Positions 1 through 8,622 of a stretch of 64,000 bases of DNA are shown here, piece after piece. A program made the position numbers and the translations under genes. This DNA comes from Bin87 sp965220265. GTDB taxonomy: Bacteria > Chloroflexota > Dehalococcoidia > Lucifugimonadales > UBA3495. How positions within the stretch are numbered: position 1 is the first letter of the stretch; every line of letters starts with the position of its first letter. Below the pieces are notes generated by a model. That model saw nothing but the letters and a program-made list of their open reading frames with translations. It did no database searches and was not told where the DNA came from. Where the stretch lies: positions 434,001-498,000 of the forward strand of contig CBDCPM010000004.1 of NCBI GenBank assembly GCA_965220265.1, given 5' to 3'.

Positions 1-427
1 GGACCGCCTCCCGGGTCTGTCCCCAGCGATGCCGGAAATCGCCGCCCATTATCTCGGTCTCTTCCTGCAGCCAACCCGCGCCGATGCCGAACAGGAACCG
101 TCCTCCGGACAACTTGTCCAGCGTGGCGATCTGTTTGGCCTGCATCAGGGGGTTGTGTTCGGGCACCAGACTGATGCTGGTGCCGAGTTTGATGGTGCTG
201 GTGGCCGCCGACGCACGGGCCAGGGCAATGAGCGGGTCGCCGATGTCTGCCATGGAAGCCGGTATTGACCCGTCCGGTGTTCCGCCGTAGCGGGAGGTGG
301 TATGCACGGGGATGATAGGGTGCTCCGGAAGCCAGAACGACTCAAACCCAAGTTCCTCTGCCCGCTTCGCCAATTCGGCCGGGTCAACCGAATCGCTGGA
401 AGTCCTGGCGGTAACTCCAATATCCAT
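1..427 (-). CDS. LLM class flavin-dependent oxidoreductase, 5' part (runs off the left edge)
   Basis: The reverse strand is open from an ATG at 427 to the window edge, giving about 142 residues. The protein begins MDIGVTARTS and shows GFESFWLPEH near residue 27, a KLGTSISLVPEH strand and GRFLFGIGAGW, which are typical of the N-terminal half of luciferase-like monooxygenases (F420- or FMN-dependent TIM barrels). An AGGAGGGG ribosome binding site lies 7 bases before the ATG, so the start is well supported. The substrate cannot be told from this part. It lies downstream of, and in the same direction as, the chimeric pseudogene at 523-1470. The family is common in SAR202-type Chloroflexota, which is one reason for the taxonomic guess. 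Confidence 0.88.
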   Translation of the reverse strand, partial: MDIGVTARTSSDSVDPAELAKRAEELGFESFWLPEHPIIPVHTTSRYGGTPDGSIPASMADIGDPLIALARASAATSTIKLGTSISLVPEHNPLMQAKQIATLDKLSGGRFLFGIGAGWLQEETEIMGGDFRHRWGQTREAV

Positions 428-522
428 CTCGAGACCCCTCCTTGAAAACTTGACCCGATGATATCACCGAACGCCCCTGGATTTGGTTTGCGCAACGTGG
501 CGTATGGCTTCAACTTGGGCCG

Positions 523-1470
523 TCAAGGAACGTCGCTGATGTCCCCCAGAGTGTCCGGCGCCAGCACCAGGTAGGTGTTTAGCGTCACGGTCAGGCTGCT
601 GTGACCCAGCCACGCGGACACGGCGTTGACGTTCAGGCGCTCTGCAGCCAGTGGCGGACGCATCTGTGGCGCAGGCTGGCTCTCGAATGGGGTGTAGGTG
701 GTCTCGGCCACGTCAGCGGCGCCGTCCATCCAGTAGGGGATCGGCGTCCAGTCCCCCTCGGGTATGGCCTCGATGAGATTGCGCAGGCTCTGGTGCTGCC
801 GGACGGTGATGGAGAAGCGGACATTGGTCTCGCGGCAGACCGCGACCAGGGCGTGGGTGTAGAAGCCGCTGTCGGCCCGCATCGTGAGTGGTCCGGTGGC
901 CCCGCCGTAGCGCACTCGGCTCACCGTCTCCCGCAGGAAGTGTGCCGCGCCCCGAGCGGTGTTGGCCCGGCCCTGGCGCTGCCTTGCCATCAGCACGTCG
1001 CCGGTGTCCGCGGCGACGGCCAGCAGTGGAGGAGAGATGGGTTCGTACAGGTAGGACCGGTCCGGTGTCCGGGTCGGCGCGGGCGTAGAAGTCGGGCTGA
1101 GCGTCGCGGTCGCGTTTGGTGCTGGCGTCGGAGTGGGTGCCGGGGTCGATGTCGGTGCCGGCGTCGCGGTTGGCGTGGGCGTTGGTGATGGTGTGGCGGT
1201 TGGTGAAGGCGTCGGAGTGGGTGTTTGGGTCGCCGTTGGTGTTGGGGACGATGTTGCCGTCGGAGTGGGCGCAGCCGTGGGAGTTGGCCGGGGCGTGGAT
1301 GTGGATGTCGGCGTCGGCGGCTTCGTCGGCGCAGAAGTCGCCGGTTTTGCTGTCTGGGTGGCGGCCCTTGGAGCCGGTGTCTCCGTAGGACCGGGCGCTG
1401 GTGTCGACGCCGTGCAGGCCGTCATGGCTGCGAGAATCACTAGGGATGTCCACGAGAGTAGTCTCTGCAC
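523..1470 (-). pseudogene. Chimeric ORF: lipoprotein N-terminus + IS1380 transposase fragment + tyrosine recombinase C-terminus
   Basis: A 315-codon ORF without stops joins three unrelated parts. Residues 1-19 are a lipoprotein-type signal (LAAMTAC, possible lipidated Cys19) and residues 20-140 a Pro/Thr/Ser-rich linker typical of exported Chloroflexota lipoproteins. Residues about 148-264 closely match the IS1380 transposase at 6.67-7.97 kb (shared blocks ARGAAHFLRETV, VCRETNVR, WTPIPYWMDGAADVAETTY). Residues about 275-315 look like a tyrosine recombinase C-terminus (WLGHSSLTVTLNTYLVL, with the box II His and the catalytic Tyr). The exported domain that should follow the linker is missing. 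The likeliest history is IS1380 insertion followed by deletions that happened to leave the frame open. Whether it is expressed is unknown. Confidence 0.75.
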
Positions 1471-1590
1471 GGGGGTCCTCCCTGTCCGTGGTTGCGAGTT
1501 CGGCTGCCTTGACTGTACCTCTGGACTTACCTGGAGTTCAATAAGCCGCTTTCAGTGGGGTGGGCTGTCCCGCCGTGTATTCTGATCCTG

Positions 1591-3204
1591 TTGCCTCATT
1601 GAGAAATGTTACCGAAGCTTTAGCACCTGGAATCCGCTCCAACCAGTTCCGGCAGTCCAGCTGGTTCCGCCGAGCCTGCGTTGGACGAAGCATAAACGAG
1701 GTTTTTGGCCATGATGCCGCGCCACTCTTTCACCCTGCGTTGCAAGGTTCGCAACTGTGCTTCGGTGAAGCGGTCCGGGTGTTCCGATTGCAACCGCGCC
1801 ATCAGCCCCTTGCCCGTGGCATCCGGCTCTGCCTGCAACCACACCAACACGTCACCCCAAACACCGTCGAAGGGGTCCTTGCGGGTACGCCAATGCCGCG
1901 GACTTCGCCCTCGCGCTGCGTGTGTGGGACGTGTCTCGCCTTGCCGCCACAGATTGGGCAACTTGGCGAGGAAACGTTCGAGGCTTTCTCCTGCTGGTGT
2001 TTCCCGCACTTCCGGAGACGTGGTTGCCACCAGGGCCGACTGGGCCTCACGGATGGTGTGCAGCAGCAACACCGGGTCCAGCCCAGTCCGATATTCATTC
2101 AGCATGGCTTTCAGTTCAGCGCCGGTTGCGTCGTGCTGGATCAGCCGGTCGCACGGCGTTGCTGGCTGACTGTAATGCTTGACGGTGGTGGCGCCGTCCC
2201 GGGTCTTGTCGATCAGCTTGAATGAGGGCTGGAAGAAACTCACGTACATACGCAGCGCCCCGTAGAGATAGGCCATGGTTTGACCAGCCACCTGTCCCGA
2301 ATACCGGTCATGGCCGACGAAGCGTCGTACCACGGAACCGTTCTTCTGCTCAATCCACGCCTGGTCGTTGCTGCGGTAGGGCCGGGAACGGGTGAACTCA
2401 ATGCCCCGGTCGGCGCAGTACTGGATCAGCGTTTCGTTGATGAACACGCTGTCGTTGTCAGAATCGATGCCGCGTATAGTAAAGGGTAGTTGCTGACCGA
2501 TGGCCTCCAGTCCTGCCACCACCAGCGACTGCTCTCTGGCCAGCAGGGGAACGGCTTCGGACCAGCCAGTGCAGATGTCGGTGGCCACCAGGCTGTGGAT
2601 GAACGATCCCGAGAGCGGGCCACCACAGTGCGCCACCAGGTCAATCTCCAGATATCCCGGCGGGGGACGGTTCCAATCATTGTAGGTCCGCACCGGCACG
2701 CGTTTGCTCATCGAATGCCGTCGCCGCCGTCTGCGCCGGCTGCCCGCCGTGGAGCGAATGGGTTTCAGCAACCGGTCCAACGTGGCCGCGGTGGCCGCCA
2801 TTGGCCGCTGTCGTACCTCAGGATCCAGATCGAGATGCCCATGACGCTCCATGGATTCCACCAGATAGGGGAGTGCCGCCTTCAGGCGCTTCCCGCAGAT
2901 GTGATCAGCGGCCTCCCAGATTACGATCACCGCCTCGCGTACTGCTTCATCATAGATGCGCCGGCCCTTGATCATTGACGGTTTCTCCCCAGCGTCGCCG
3001 GACTGTCCCAGCAGCCGGATGCCGTGCTTGCGGTGGTGACCGGTCACCGAGATGAACTCGTCGAGGATCCGGCCCTTGTCCTTCTTGGAAGACGCCAGGT
3101 AACGGTCCCGTATTGTTGCCAGCAATTCACGCTTTGCCATCCTGCTAATTCCTCCACCCGCGTGGCTGCCTCCCGACTTTTCGGTAACATTTTAGTTGAG
3201 GCAA
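1591..3204 (-). mobile_element. Insertion sequence with rve-type transposase
   Basis: The element is bounded by imperfect inverted repeats: TTGCCTCA...AAATGTTACCGAA at 1591-1616, and its reverse complement at 3180-3204. A single long transposase gene (1620-3140, reverse) fills it. I could not define a clear target duplication. A related terminal sequence lies just outside the right end at 3217-3239, so it may have landed next to the end of an older copy. Confidence 0.75.
1620..3140 (-). CDS. Transposase with integrase (rve/DDE) catalytic core
   Basis: A 506-residue DDE transposase. An N-terminal helical DNA-binding region (about 1-110) is followed by an Arg-rich stretch (RRRRRRR near residue 136) and an rve/RNase H-fold core. 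The core holds GYLEIDLVAH (first Asp), RGIDSDNDSVF (second Asp) and DQAWIEQKNG (catalytic Glu). The C-terminal tail of about 200 residues is rich in basic helices. The gene has no frameshift and ends 29 bases inside the left inverted repeat, so the element could be active. The exact IS family is not certain; it resembles unclassified or IS21/IS481-like rve transposases. Confidence 0.85.
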   Translation of the reverse strand: MAKRELLATIRDRYLASSKKDKGRILDEFISVTGHHRKHGIRLLGQSGDAGEKPSMIKGRRIYDEAVREAVIVIWEAADHICGKRLKAALPYLVESMERHGHLDLDPEVRQRPMAATAATLDRLLKPIRSTAGSRRRRRRRHSMSKRVPVRTYNDWNRPPPGYLEIDLVAHCGGPLSGSFIHSLVATDICTGWSEAVPLLAREQSLVVAGLEAIGQQLPFTIRGIDSDNDSVFINETLIQYCADRGIEFTRSRPYRSNDQAWIEQKNGSVVRRFVGHDRYSGQVAGQTMAYLYGALRMYVSFFQPSFKLIDKTRDGATTVKHYSQPATPCDRLIQHDATGAELKAMLNEYRTGLDPVLLLHTIREAQSALVATTSPEVRETPAGESLERFLAKLPNLWRQGETRPTHAARGRSPRHWRTRKDPFDGVWGDVLVWLQAEPDATGKGLMARLQSEHPDRFTEAQLRTLQRRVKEWRGIMAKNLVYASSNAGSAEPAGLPELVGADSRC

Positions 3205-3411
3205 TCATTCAACGTGGGTAACGTATTTATTGAGGCAATGCGGACAGGTGGAGACCCACTTTCCGAGTGCGTAATGGGTGACGTCGCTGCCGTATTCCCG
3301 TGCCTGTTCGGTCACTTGTTGGTAGGTTCCGTCGGTTTCGGGCAGGGCTCTCAGCACGGCGGCAATGTTCTCGGCGGTAAACAATCCTGTTCTCTTCGTG
3401 TTGTCGGCCAT
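3205..3411 (-). CDS. Small hypothetical protein, probably truncated
   Basis: A 68-codon ORF starting MADNTKRTGLFTAENIAAVL. It has a good Shine-Dalgarno (GAGGAGG, 6 bases before the ATG), so translation is plausible. The sequence is helical and hydrophilic, with a possible helix-turn-helix (QQVTEQAREYGSDVTHYALGKW), but I do not recognise the family. The last residues (CPHCLNKYVTHVE) are encoded by the IS-end-like sequence at 3217-3239 and by the junction with the neighbouring IS, so the natural C-terminus has probably been lost. Confidence 0.4.
   Translation of the reverse strand: MADNTKRTGLFTAENIAAVLRALPETDGTYQQVTEQAREYGSDVTHYALGKWVSTCPHCLNKYVTHVE
3217..3239. repeat. Solo IS terminal repeat
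   Basis: TAACGTATTTATTGAGGCAA resembles the right terminal repeat of the adjacent IS (3180-3204) in the same orientation, but there is no second transposase. It is probably the remaining end of an older, related element. Confidence 0.5.
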
Positions 3412-3719
3412 CGCGTCCTCCTCGGTCTTGCTGGTTGGCCGTCTCCTTCATTTCGACTGACGCTCTGAAAGCGTCGCTGGTGTGCGTTCGGGCAATTCAC
3501 CGCATCTTTGGTCGGGTAGCGGGCGCAACGTGGCACAGTGTCGCTGTGTGCTCGGGTTGCGCCTTGGTGGTCGGCAGTTACTGGCAGCAAAAAGGCTGCT
3601 CACGCGGGCCGCCCTAGAGGTCGTTTTTGTCCTATGCGGATGGTCCTAATGGTTTAGTCTCAGTATTATAAATTTTGTGATCGCGGCATCTGAATTGCTG
3701 ATAACCCAAAACGAGGGGT
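3412..3719. other. Intergenic region without a recognisable gene
   Basis: No coding frame here is convincing. The right part (3655-3675) is AT-rich (TATTATAAATTT) and could hold the -10 region for the MBL gene that follows; no good -35 hexamer was seen. The left end carries the Shine-Dalgarno of the small reverse gene at 3205-3411. Confidence 0.4.
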
Positions 3720-3725
3720 GTGACC

Positions 3726-4570
3726 ATGGCCACAACCATCCATTTCATCGACGTCGGACAAGGAAACATGGTACTGGTCCAGTGCGCGGACGGCACCAAT
3801 TTGATGGTAGATTGCAACATCACCCAAGACAACGTGGGCCGCGTCCTCAATTACGTCGCTAACCAGATAGGCCAGGGGACCGGCTGCGGGCTTTTATCTG
3901 TACTCACCGGGATGCCGACCACATGAGGGGCGTCCAAGCCCTCCACGACCGCTTCCCAATCACAGAAGTCTGGGATAGCGGCTATCCCGGAACGTCAACA
4001 GATACAGACGAATACAAAGCTTACATGCGTCTTCGCAGAGAATTAAAACAGTATGAAATCGCAAAGGGATTCTGCATAGACTTCCGGTGGACACGATTGC
4101 TCTTTTTGAGCGCGAAGGACAACAGACTGCCAGATAACGCCAACGACCAAGGACTTGTGCTCAAGGTGGAAGAGCGGGATGTCAATCTGTCAAGGGTGTT
4201 GGGCAGCACCATTCTAACCGGCGACGGAAGTTCCGCTGTGTGGCGTGATGGAATCCTCAAAGATTATCAAACCAAAGATTTGTCATGTAACATCTTGATG
4301 GCCGCACATCACGGTTCCCTTGACTTTTTCGAGAGCCTCGTTAAGGGATACTACTTTGCAGACCACATAAGAGCCATGGCACCTGCCTTGACTGTTATTT
4401 CGGTAGGACTCAACAGTTATGGCCACCCCGACCCGAATGCCGTTAAATGGTACACAGAGCATTCGACTGGATTGGACAACGGCGACAAAGTGTACAGAAC
4501 GGACCGTCAACACACTGTGAAATTAATTCTCAGAAATGAAGGCGGCTGTCATCTGTACACCAATCAATAA
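3726..4570 (+). pseudogene. ComEC-like MBL-fold hydrolase, broken by one frameshift
   Basis: The gene starts MATTIHFIDVGQGN, the usual opening of ComEC/Rec2-type metallo-beta-lactamase-fold proteins, with GAGGGG upstream. The frame then shifts once between about 3855 and 3890. The second frame carries the metal-binding motif THRDADH (HxDxDH, at 3902-3922), then AAHHGS near 4306 and the C-terminal VGLNSYGHPDPN. Rejoined, it is about 281 residues and lacks membrane segments, so it is the soluble hydrolase type and not the DNA channel. The downstream membrane-protein gene runs in the same direction, so the two probably formed a cassette. A one-base sequencing error is an alternative to a true mutation. 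Confidence 0.75.
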
Positions 4571-5048
4571 CCAGTCACAATGCAGGCACGGATTGTCTCC
4601 TCAGGTCGTTTGCCGACCTGTACACCTTCCGCGCTCGCATCCAACCCGCGCTCGTCGTTGTCTTGCCGTTGGGTTTTCTGATGTTTGCGCTACTCCCCGG
4701 GCATCCATTCTTCGTGACCGCGTTCTTCGGGCTTCTGGGTGCCGCTGGCGGTACCGCTGTTGTGGCGCAAGTAGGACGGGAACTGGGCTTCAAAAAGCAA
4801 CCAAGGCTTTGGGAAAGCTGGGGTGGCTCCTCTACAACCCGTCTGCTCCGGCATCGCCGTCTTCCCGGCGATCCCGTGCTAGCATCTGGGTTGCGGCAGC
4901 AAGTTGAGGAGTGGATTGGCTACCCACTTCCTACCGAGCACGAGGAGGAAGCTTGTCCTGCGTGGGCGGATTCGAAATACGAACAGGCTGTAACGTCCCT
5001 CCGTGAGGCCACGCGGGACAGGGCCAGGTTTCCCTTGGTCTTCGCTGA

Positions 5049-5908
5049 GAGCCTGTTTACAATCTTTTTAGGATTAGCACCATGAAGGCAAGCACCACCA
5101 TTTGCCGGCTGGTATTGAGCTTCCTTTCACAGTTCTTCCAGAGTCGGCGGCACTTTTCCAGCCAGGCGAAAGACCGCTCCACCACCCATCGCTTCGGCAG
5201 CACCACGAAGGTGTGCAGTTCGTGGCGTTTCACGACTTCCACTGCGGCTCCCAACAGGCTTTGCACCGCAGTGGCAAAGGGCTTCCCGGTGTAACCCCCG
5301 TCCACCAGCACCTTCTGGACCTGGCTGAGGTCGGCCCGGTTTTCGTCAAACATCGCCAAAGCCCCAGCCCGGTCGGTAACGTCGGCGGTAGTCACATGTA
5401 TCGCATGGGGCAATCCTTGCGTGTCCACCGCGATGTGACGCTTGATTCCGGACACCTTCTTGCCCGCGTCATAGCCCTTGTGCCCGGCGGTGTCCGTGTT
5501 CTTGACGCTCTGGGAGTCCACGATGCAGAAGCTGGTCGGCTCTTTCCGTCCATTGCTTTGTCGGACCGCGCCAACCGATTTTTTAGGACACGCTCCAGAA
5601 TGGAATCCTGACCCGGGCCCGGCCGCTCGCTCCATTGCCCGAAATACTGGTAGCAAGTGCGCCAATTGGAGAAGTCCGCCGGCAGCATTCGCCACTGGCA
5701 CCCGCTTTTCAAGAGGTACAGCACGCCGCAGAAAACGTCATATAAGTCCACGGTGCGGGGCTTGGTCCGGCGGCGGGCCGACTCCAACGTCGGCAGAATC
5801 CGGGCGAATTGCTCCCGGCTGATGTCGCTGGGATAGGAATGAGACATGATTACCCCTCCCCTGATCATAGTCTCAACTTAACCTATTCCAGAGATCGTAG
5901 ACAGGTTC
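5049..5908 (-). mobile_element. IS5-family element (860 bp) in a membrane-protein gene
   Basis: The ends are GAGCCTGTTTACAATC at 5049 and the complement of GAACCTGTCTACGATC at 5908, a 16-bp inverted repeat with three mismatches. TGA flanks both sides (5046-5048 and 5909-5911), fitting the TNA target preference of the IS427 group. A second copy in the opposite orientation lies at 43511-44372. Confidence 0.9.
5057..5868 (-). CDS. IS5-family transposase, two overlapping frames
   Basis: The first frame (5868 to about 5590) gives MSHSYPSDISREQFARILPT and the insertion domain GVLYLLKSGCQWRMLPADFS. The second frame (to 5057) carries SFCIVDSQSVKNTD (catalytic DxQ/S), the second Asp in VLVDGGYTGKPF and the Glu in KRWVVERSFAWLEKCRRLWKN. 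The switch lies at an A6 run (TTTTTT at 5579-5584 on the + strand), as expected for IS427-group elements that make the transposase by ribosomal frameshifting. Confidence 0.85.
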
Positions 5909-6161
5909 TGAGAACGTCAATTACGGATTTAGGCGCAACCTGTGGGGGTTACGCCCAATTGGTACGCCCATCGCGGTCGTACTTGTTTTGGTCTCTTGTA
6001 CTTTGCTGTTGCTAACCGTGTGGGGGCGTCCTTGGCCAGACCCGTGGTGGGATGTTTTTGCCAACCCAGATAGCGTCGCGGTGATACGGCTTGTCGTCGC
6101 GGTTGCGGACACGATCTTCGCTGCTTTTTGGCTTTTTTTGGTTAAAGCCATCGTGGGTTAA

Positions 6162-6540
6162 AGTTGTAGCCGATGCGTACGCGGTTCGCCTTCTGGAGTC
6201 TGTGCAGACGCTGAGGGCGGACGCGTCCCAGTGACCCGCGTGGTCCCGGTGGGTGTTGGTGGTTTGTTGTGACATCGGCGACCACTTCATCAACTGTGAA
6301 GCGGGCATCCCCAGTGCTGTCGCTGGACGCCTAACCCGTCTTTGGCGCGCCGTGGCGCTGAATCTTCGTGATCGTCTGCGTCTCGGTCGGCAGCACTGGT
6401 GTCCCGGTGCTTATGGTGCTGTACCTCGTCTGACTATCGAAAGAGCTGGTCTAGGAACCCGAGCAGTCCACCTTGGTTCTGCTGTTGCCGTCTGTCGCGG
6501 TTGTTCCCTCGATTATTGCGGTTGCGTTGACCTTTCTTCG
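6162..6540. other. Gap with a possible C-terminal gene remnant
   Basis: No complete gene is seen. On the reverse strand, 6434-6540 reads QRNRNNRGNNRDRRQQQNQ and then GGLLGFLDQLFR before a stop, with biased composition that looks like the real C-terminal tail of a lost protein cut by the IS1380 element at 6541. The rest has no convincing frame. Confidence 0.35.
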
Positions 6541-8247
6541 TAAACCCCAATCCACCGAAGAGATGAGTGTCGGGGCGGGTTGAAGGGATAAGAAAGTGCC
6601 CCTTTGCTTCTGGGATAATGGTTTGTGAAAGACCAAACCAACCCAAAAGAAGGAGCACCAAATAGATGCTACCACGCAACCACCCCGACCGCATCCAGAT
6701 CGCCTTCGACGACCACCGCCTGGTCAGCAATGCTGGGCTGATCCTTCCGTCCACGCTGGCTTGGCATCTGGGCCTGCCCCAACTGGTTGACCAGCACCTG
6801 GACCTGGGCCGTGCCCCAGGCGGAGCCAACACGGGCGACAAGATCATGACGCTGGTGGCATCCGCTCTGGCCGGTGGCGACTGCATTGACGATGCCGACG
6901 TGTTGCGTGCTGGCAGGACCGCGCGGGTGCTGGGCTGTACGGTGAAGGCGCCGTCCACGCTGGGGACGTTCCTGCGCAGCTTCCGTTGGGGCCACGCTCG
7001 CCAGCTGGACCGGGTGAGCCGGGAGTTGCTGGCCCGGGCCTCTCCACCATCAATCACGGGCCGTTGACCATCGACCTGGACTCCACCATCTGTGAAACCT
7101 ACGGTCTGTTCAAGGAGGGAGCGCGCCACCACGGCTACACTGGCCAGCGGGGCGATCACCCGCTGCTGGCCGTGGCCGCTGGCACCGGCGACGTGCTGAT
7201 GGCTCGGCTGCGTGAGGGCCGCGCCAACACCGCTCGCGGCGCGGCCCACTTCCTGCGTGAGACGGTGGGACGGGTACGCTACGCTGGGGCCAGGGGACCA
7301 CTCACCATGCGGGCCGACCGCGGCTGCTACACCCACGCCATGGTCGCGGTCTGCCGCGAGACCAACGTCCGCTACTCCATCACCATCCGCCAACACCAGA
7401 GCCTGCGCAATCTCATCGAGGCGATACCGGAGGCGGACTGGACACCCATACCCTACTGGATGGACGGCGCCGCCGACGTGGCCGAAACCACCTACATCCC
7501 CTTCGAGAGTGCGCCCGACGCCGCGCCGGCGCGGCTCATCGTCCGAAGGGTGCAGCCCACGCCCAACTCCCAGTTGGCCCTCTTGGTCGACTACAGCTAT
7601 CACGGCTGCATCACCGATCGGGACGGGGACCCCCTGCCGACCATCGTCGCCATGCCGAGATTGAGAATGCCATCCGAGACCTGAAGTACGGTGTGGGGCT
7701 CAACCATCTCCCGTCAGGCCGTTTCGCCGCCAACGCCGCCTGGTTGGCCGTCCAGGTGATGGCGCATAACCTGGCCCGCTGGGCAGCGCGCATCGGTCTG
7801 GGGGAGCAACTGGTAACCACCAAGACCCTCCGGCGGCGCTTCTTCTCCATCGCCGGACGGCTCACCCGCTCGGCGCGCCTTATCACCCTGCATCTTTCCC
7901 AGGGCCAGCCCTGGGAAACCCAGTTCAGTTGCGCCTTGGCCCGATTGCGCGCCATTCCCCTACCAGCCTGACGGCGCGCCGTCGGCGCCCGACCCGTCCA
8001 CCGGACAGCCCCAGGGGCTGTCCCGCAAACTCATGCCAGCCCAGTCCGCCAGTGCCACTTCCGGCCTGCCGCCTGGCCGATTTCGCCGGCCCCCGCCACT
8101 GCGGGCCGTCACCTTGCCACTGGCGTCGCCACCGCCCACTACCCTCAACCCCATCGATCGGGACCGGGCCCGGCCCGTTCGCCTTCCCTTACCCATCAAT
8201 CCTCGTGTCAACACCAGGGCCGCATCCCTTCGGTGGATTCGGGCTAA
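6541..8247 (+). mobile_element. IS1380-family element, decayed
   Basis: The left end (AACCCCAATCCACCGAAG, 6543-6560) and the right end (complement TTAGCCCGAATCCACCGAAG, 8228-8247) are imperfect inverted repeats. The length of about 1.7 kb is normal for IS1380. A truncated relative lies at 50694-51263 and a coding fragment is fused into the ORF at 523-1470. No target duplication could be called. Confidence 0.8.
6666..7971 (+). pseudogene. IS1380-family transposase with two frameshifts
   Basis: Three frames must be joined. 6666-7067 gives the N-terminus (DRIQIAFDDHRLVSNAGLIL, RANTGDKIMTLVASALAGGD). 6986-7684 gives the catalytic middle (GPLTIDLDSTICETYG, PLTMRADRGCYT, ETNVRYSITIRQHQSL). About 7680-7971 gives the C-terminus (LNHLPSGRFAANAAWLAVQV, LARWAARIGLGEQL, RLTRSARLITLHLSQGQPWE). 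Comparison with the copy at 50820 shows that the first break coincides with a small deletion after SRELLARA. The gene is inactive. Confidence 0.85.
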
Positions 8248-8442
8248 CCGGGCAGCAGACTGGATGCCCTATCAGGAATGCGCAGATTGCTGAATCTGTC
8301 AGCGCTTTCGCCGTCAACCCTGAGGCTGTGGGAAGAAGCAGTGCTCGGAATACCCGTGTCCGACTATAGAACCGGTGCCCCGGTCATCAGGTTGCTTCAG
8401 TGGTGTCAATTTGGACGGCGAAGGTGTAGGACTTCCCGGTGG

Positions 8443-8622
8443 CGAAAGCGTAACACCTAACGACGATAGGGTTGTTCGGGCGCGAATTGACGGGTCAGCC
8501 CTGAACACGTTGACCGTCGAAAGCGTAACACCTAACGACGATGGGGTCATTCGGGCGCGGATTGACGGGTCAGCCCTGAACACGTTGACCGTCGAAAGCG
8601 TAACACCTAACGACGGTCGGGA
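8443..8622 (+). repeat. 75-bp direct tandem repeat, about 2.4 copies
   Basis: CGAAAGCGTAACACCTAACG recurs at 8443, 8518 and 8593 with an exact 75-bp period; the spacer (cgggcgcg-attgacgggtcagcc-ctgaacacgttgacc) is almost unchanged. The period is 25 codons and the + strand reads through all copies (ESVTPNDDGVIRARIDGSAL as part of each unit) in a short ORF at 8375-8641. The third copy forms the 3' end of the reverse gene at 8607-9965, whose stop lies in TAACG. It is not a CRISPR: units abut and there are no spacers of different sequence. Confidence 0.85.

Larger units (their letters stand above)
4594..6161 (+). pseudogene. Four-helix membrane protein gene split by an IS5 element
   Basis: The 5' part (about 4594-5048) encodes FADLYTFRARIQPALVVVLP and two hydrophobic helices. 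The 3' part (from 5910) continues with VNYGFRRNLWGLRPIG, two more helices and a stop at 6159-6161. The two parts join cleanly once the IS at 5049-5908 and one copy of its TGA target duplication are removed, giving about 235 residues. No ATG, GTG or TTG start is evident in this frame, so the 5' end may also be damaged. I do not know the function. It sits directly after the MBL hydrolase; such a hydrolase + membrane protein pair could be a signalling or defence module, but this is speculation. Confidence 0.65.

Noticed and set aside
713..1585. Several overlapping ORFs on both strands with Gly/Val or His/Asp repeats
   Set aside because: They are other frames of the Pro/Thr-rich linker of the chimeric lipoprotein ORF.
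3412..3719. Reverse ORF 3351-3590 as a gene
   Set aside because: It overlaps the better-supported small gene with its ribosome site and has no recognisable features.
3855..3890. Programmed frameshift in the MBL gene
   Set aside because: No slippery heptamer or downstream structure is evident; a simple indel is more likely.
6434..7603. Reverse ORF of 389 codons
   Set aside because: Mostly antisense of the IS1380 transposase; only the last 35 codons (6434-6540) look like a real C-terminal remnant.
8443..8622. Possible CRISPR array
   Set aside because: Units of 75 bp abut with no unique spacers and no cas genes nearby.
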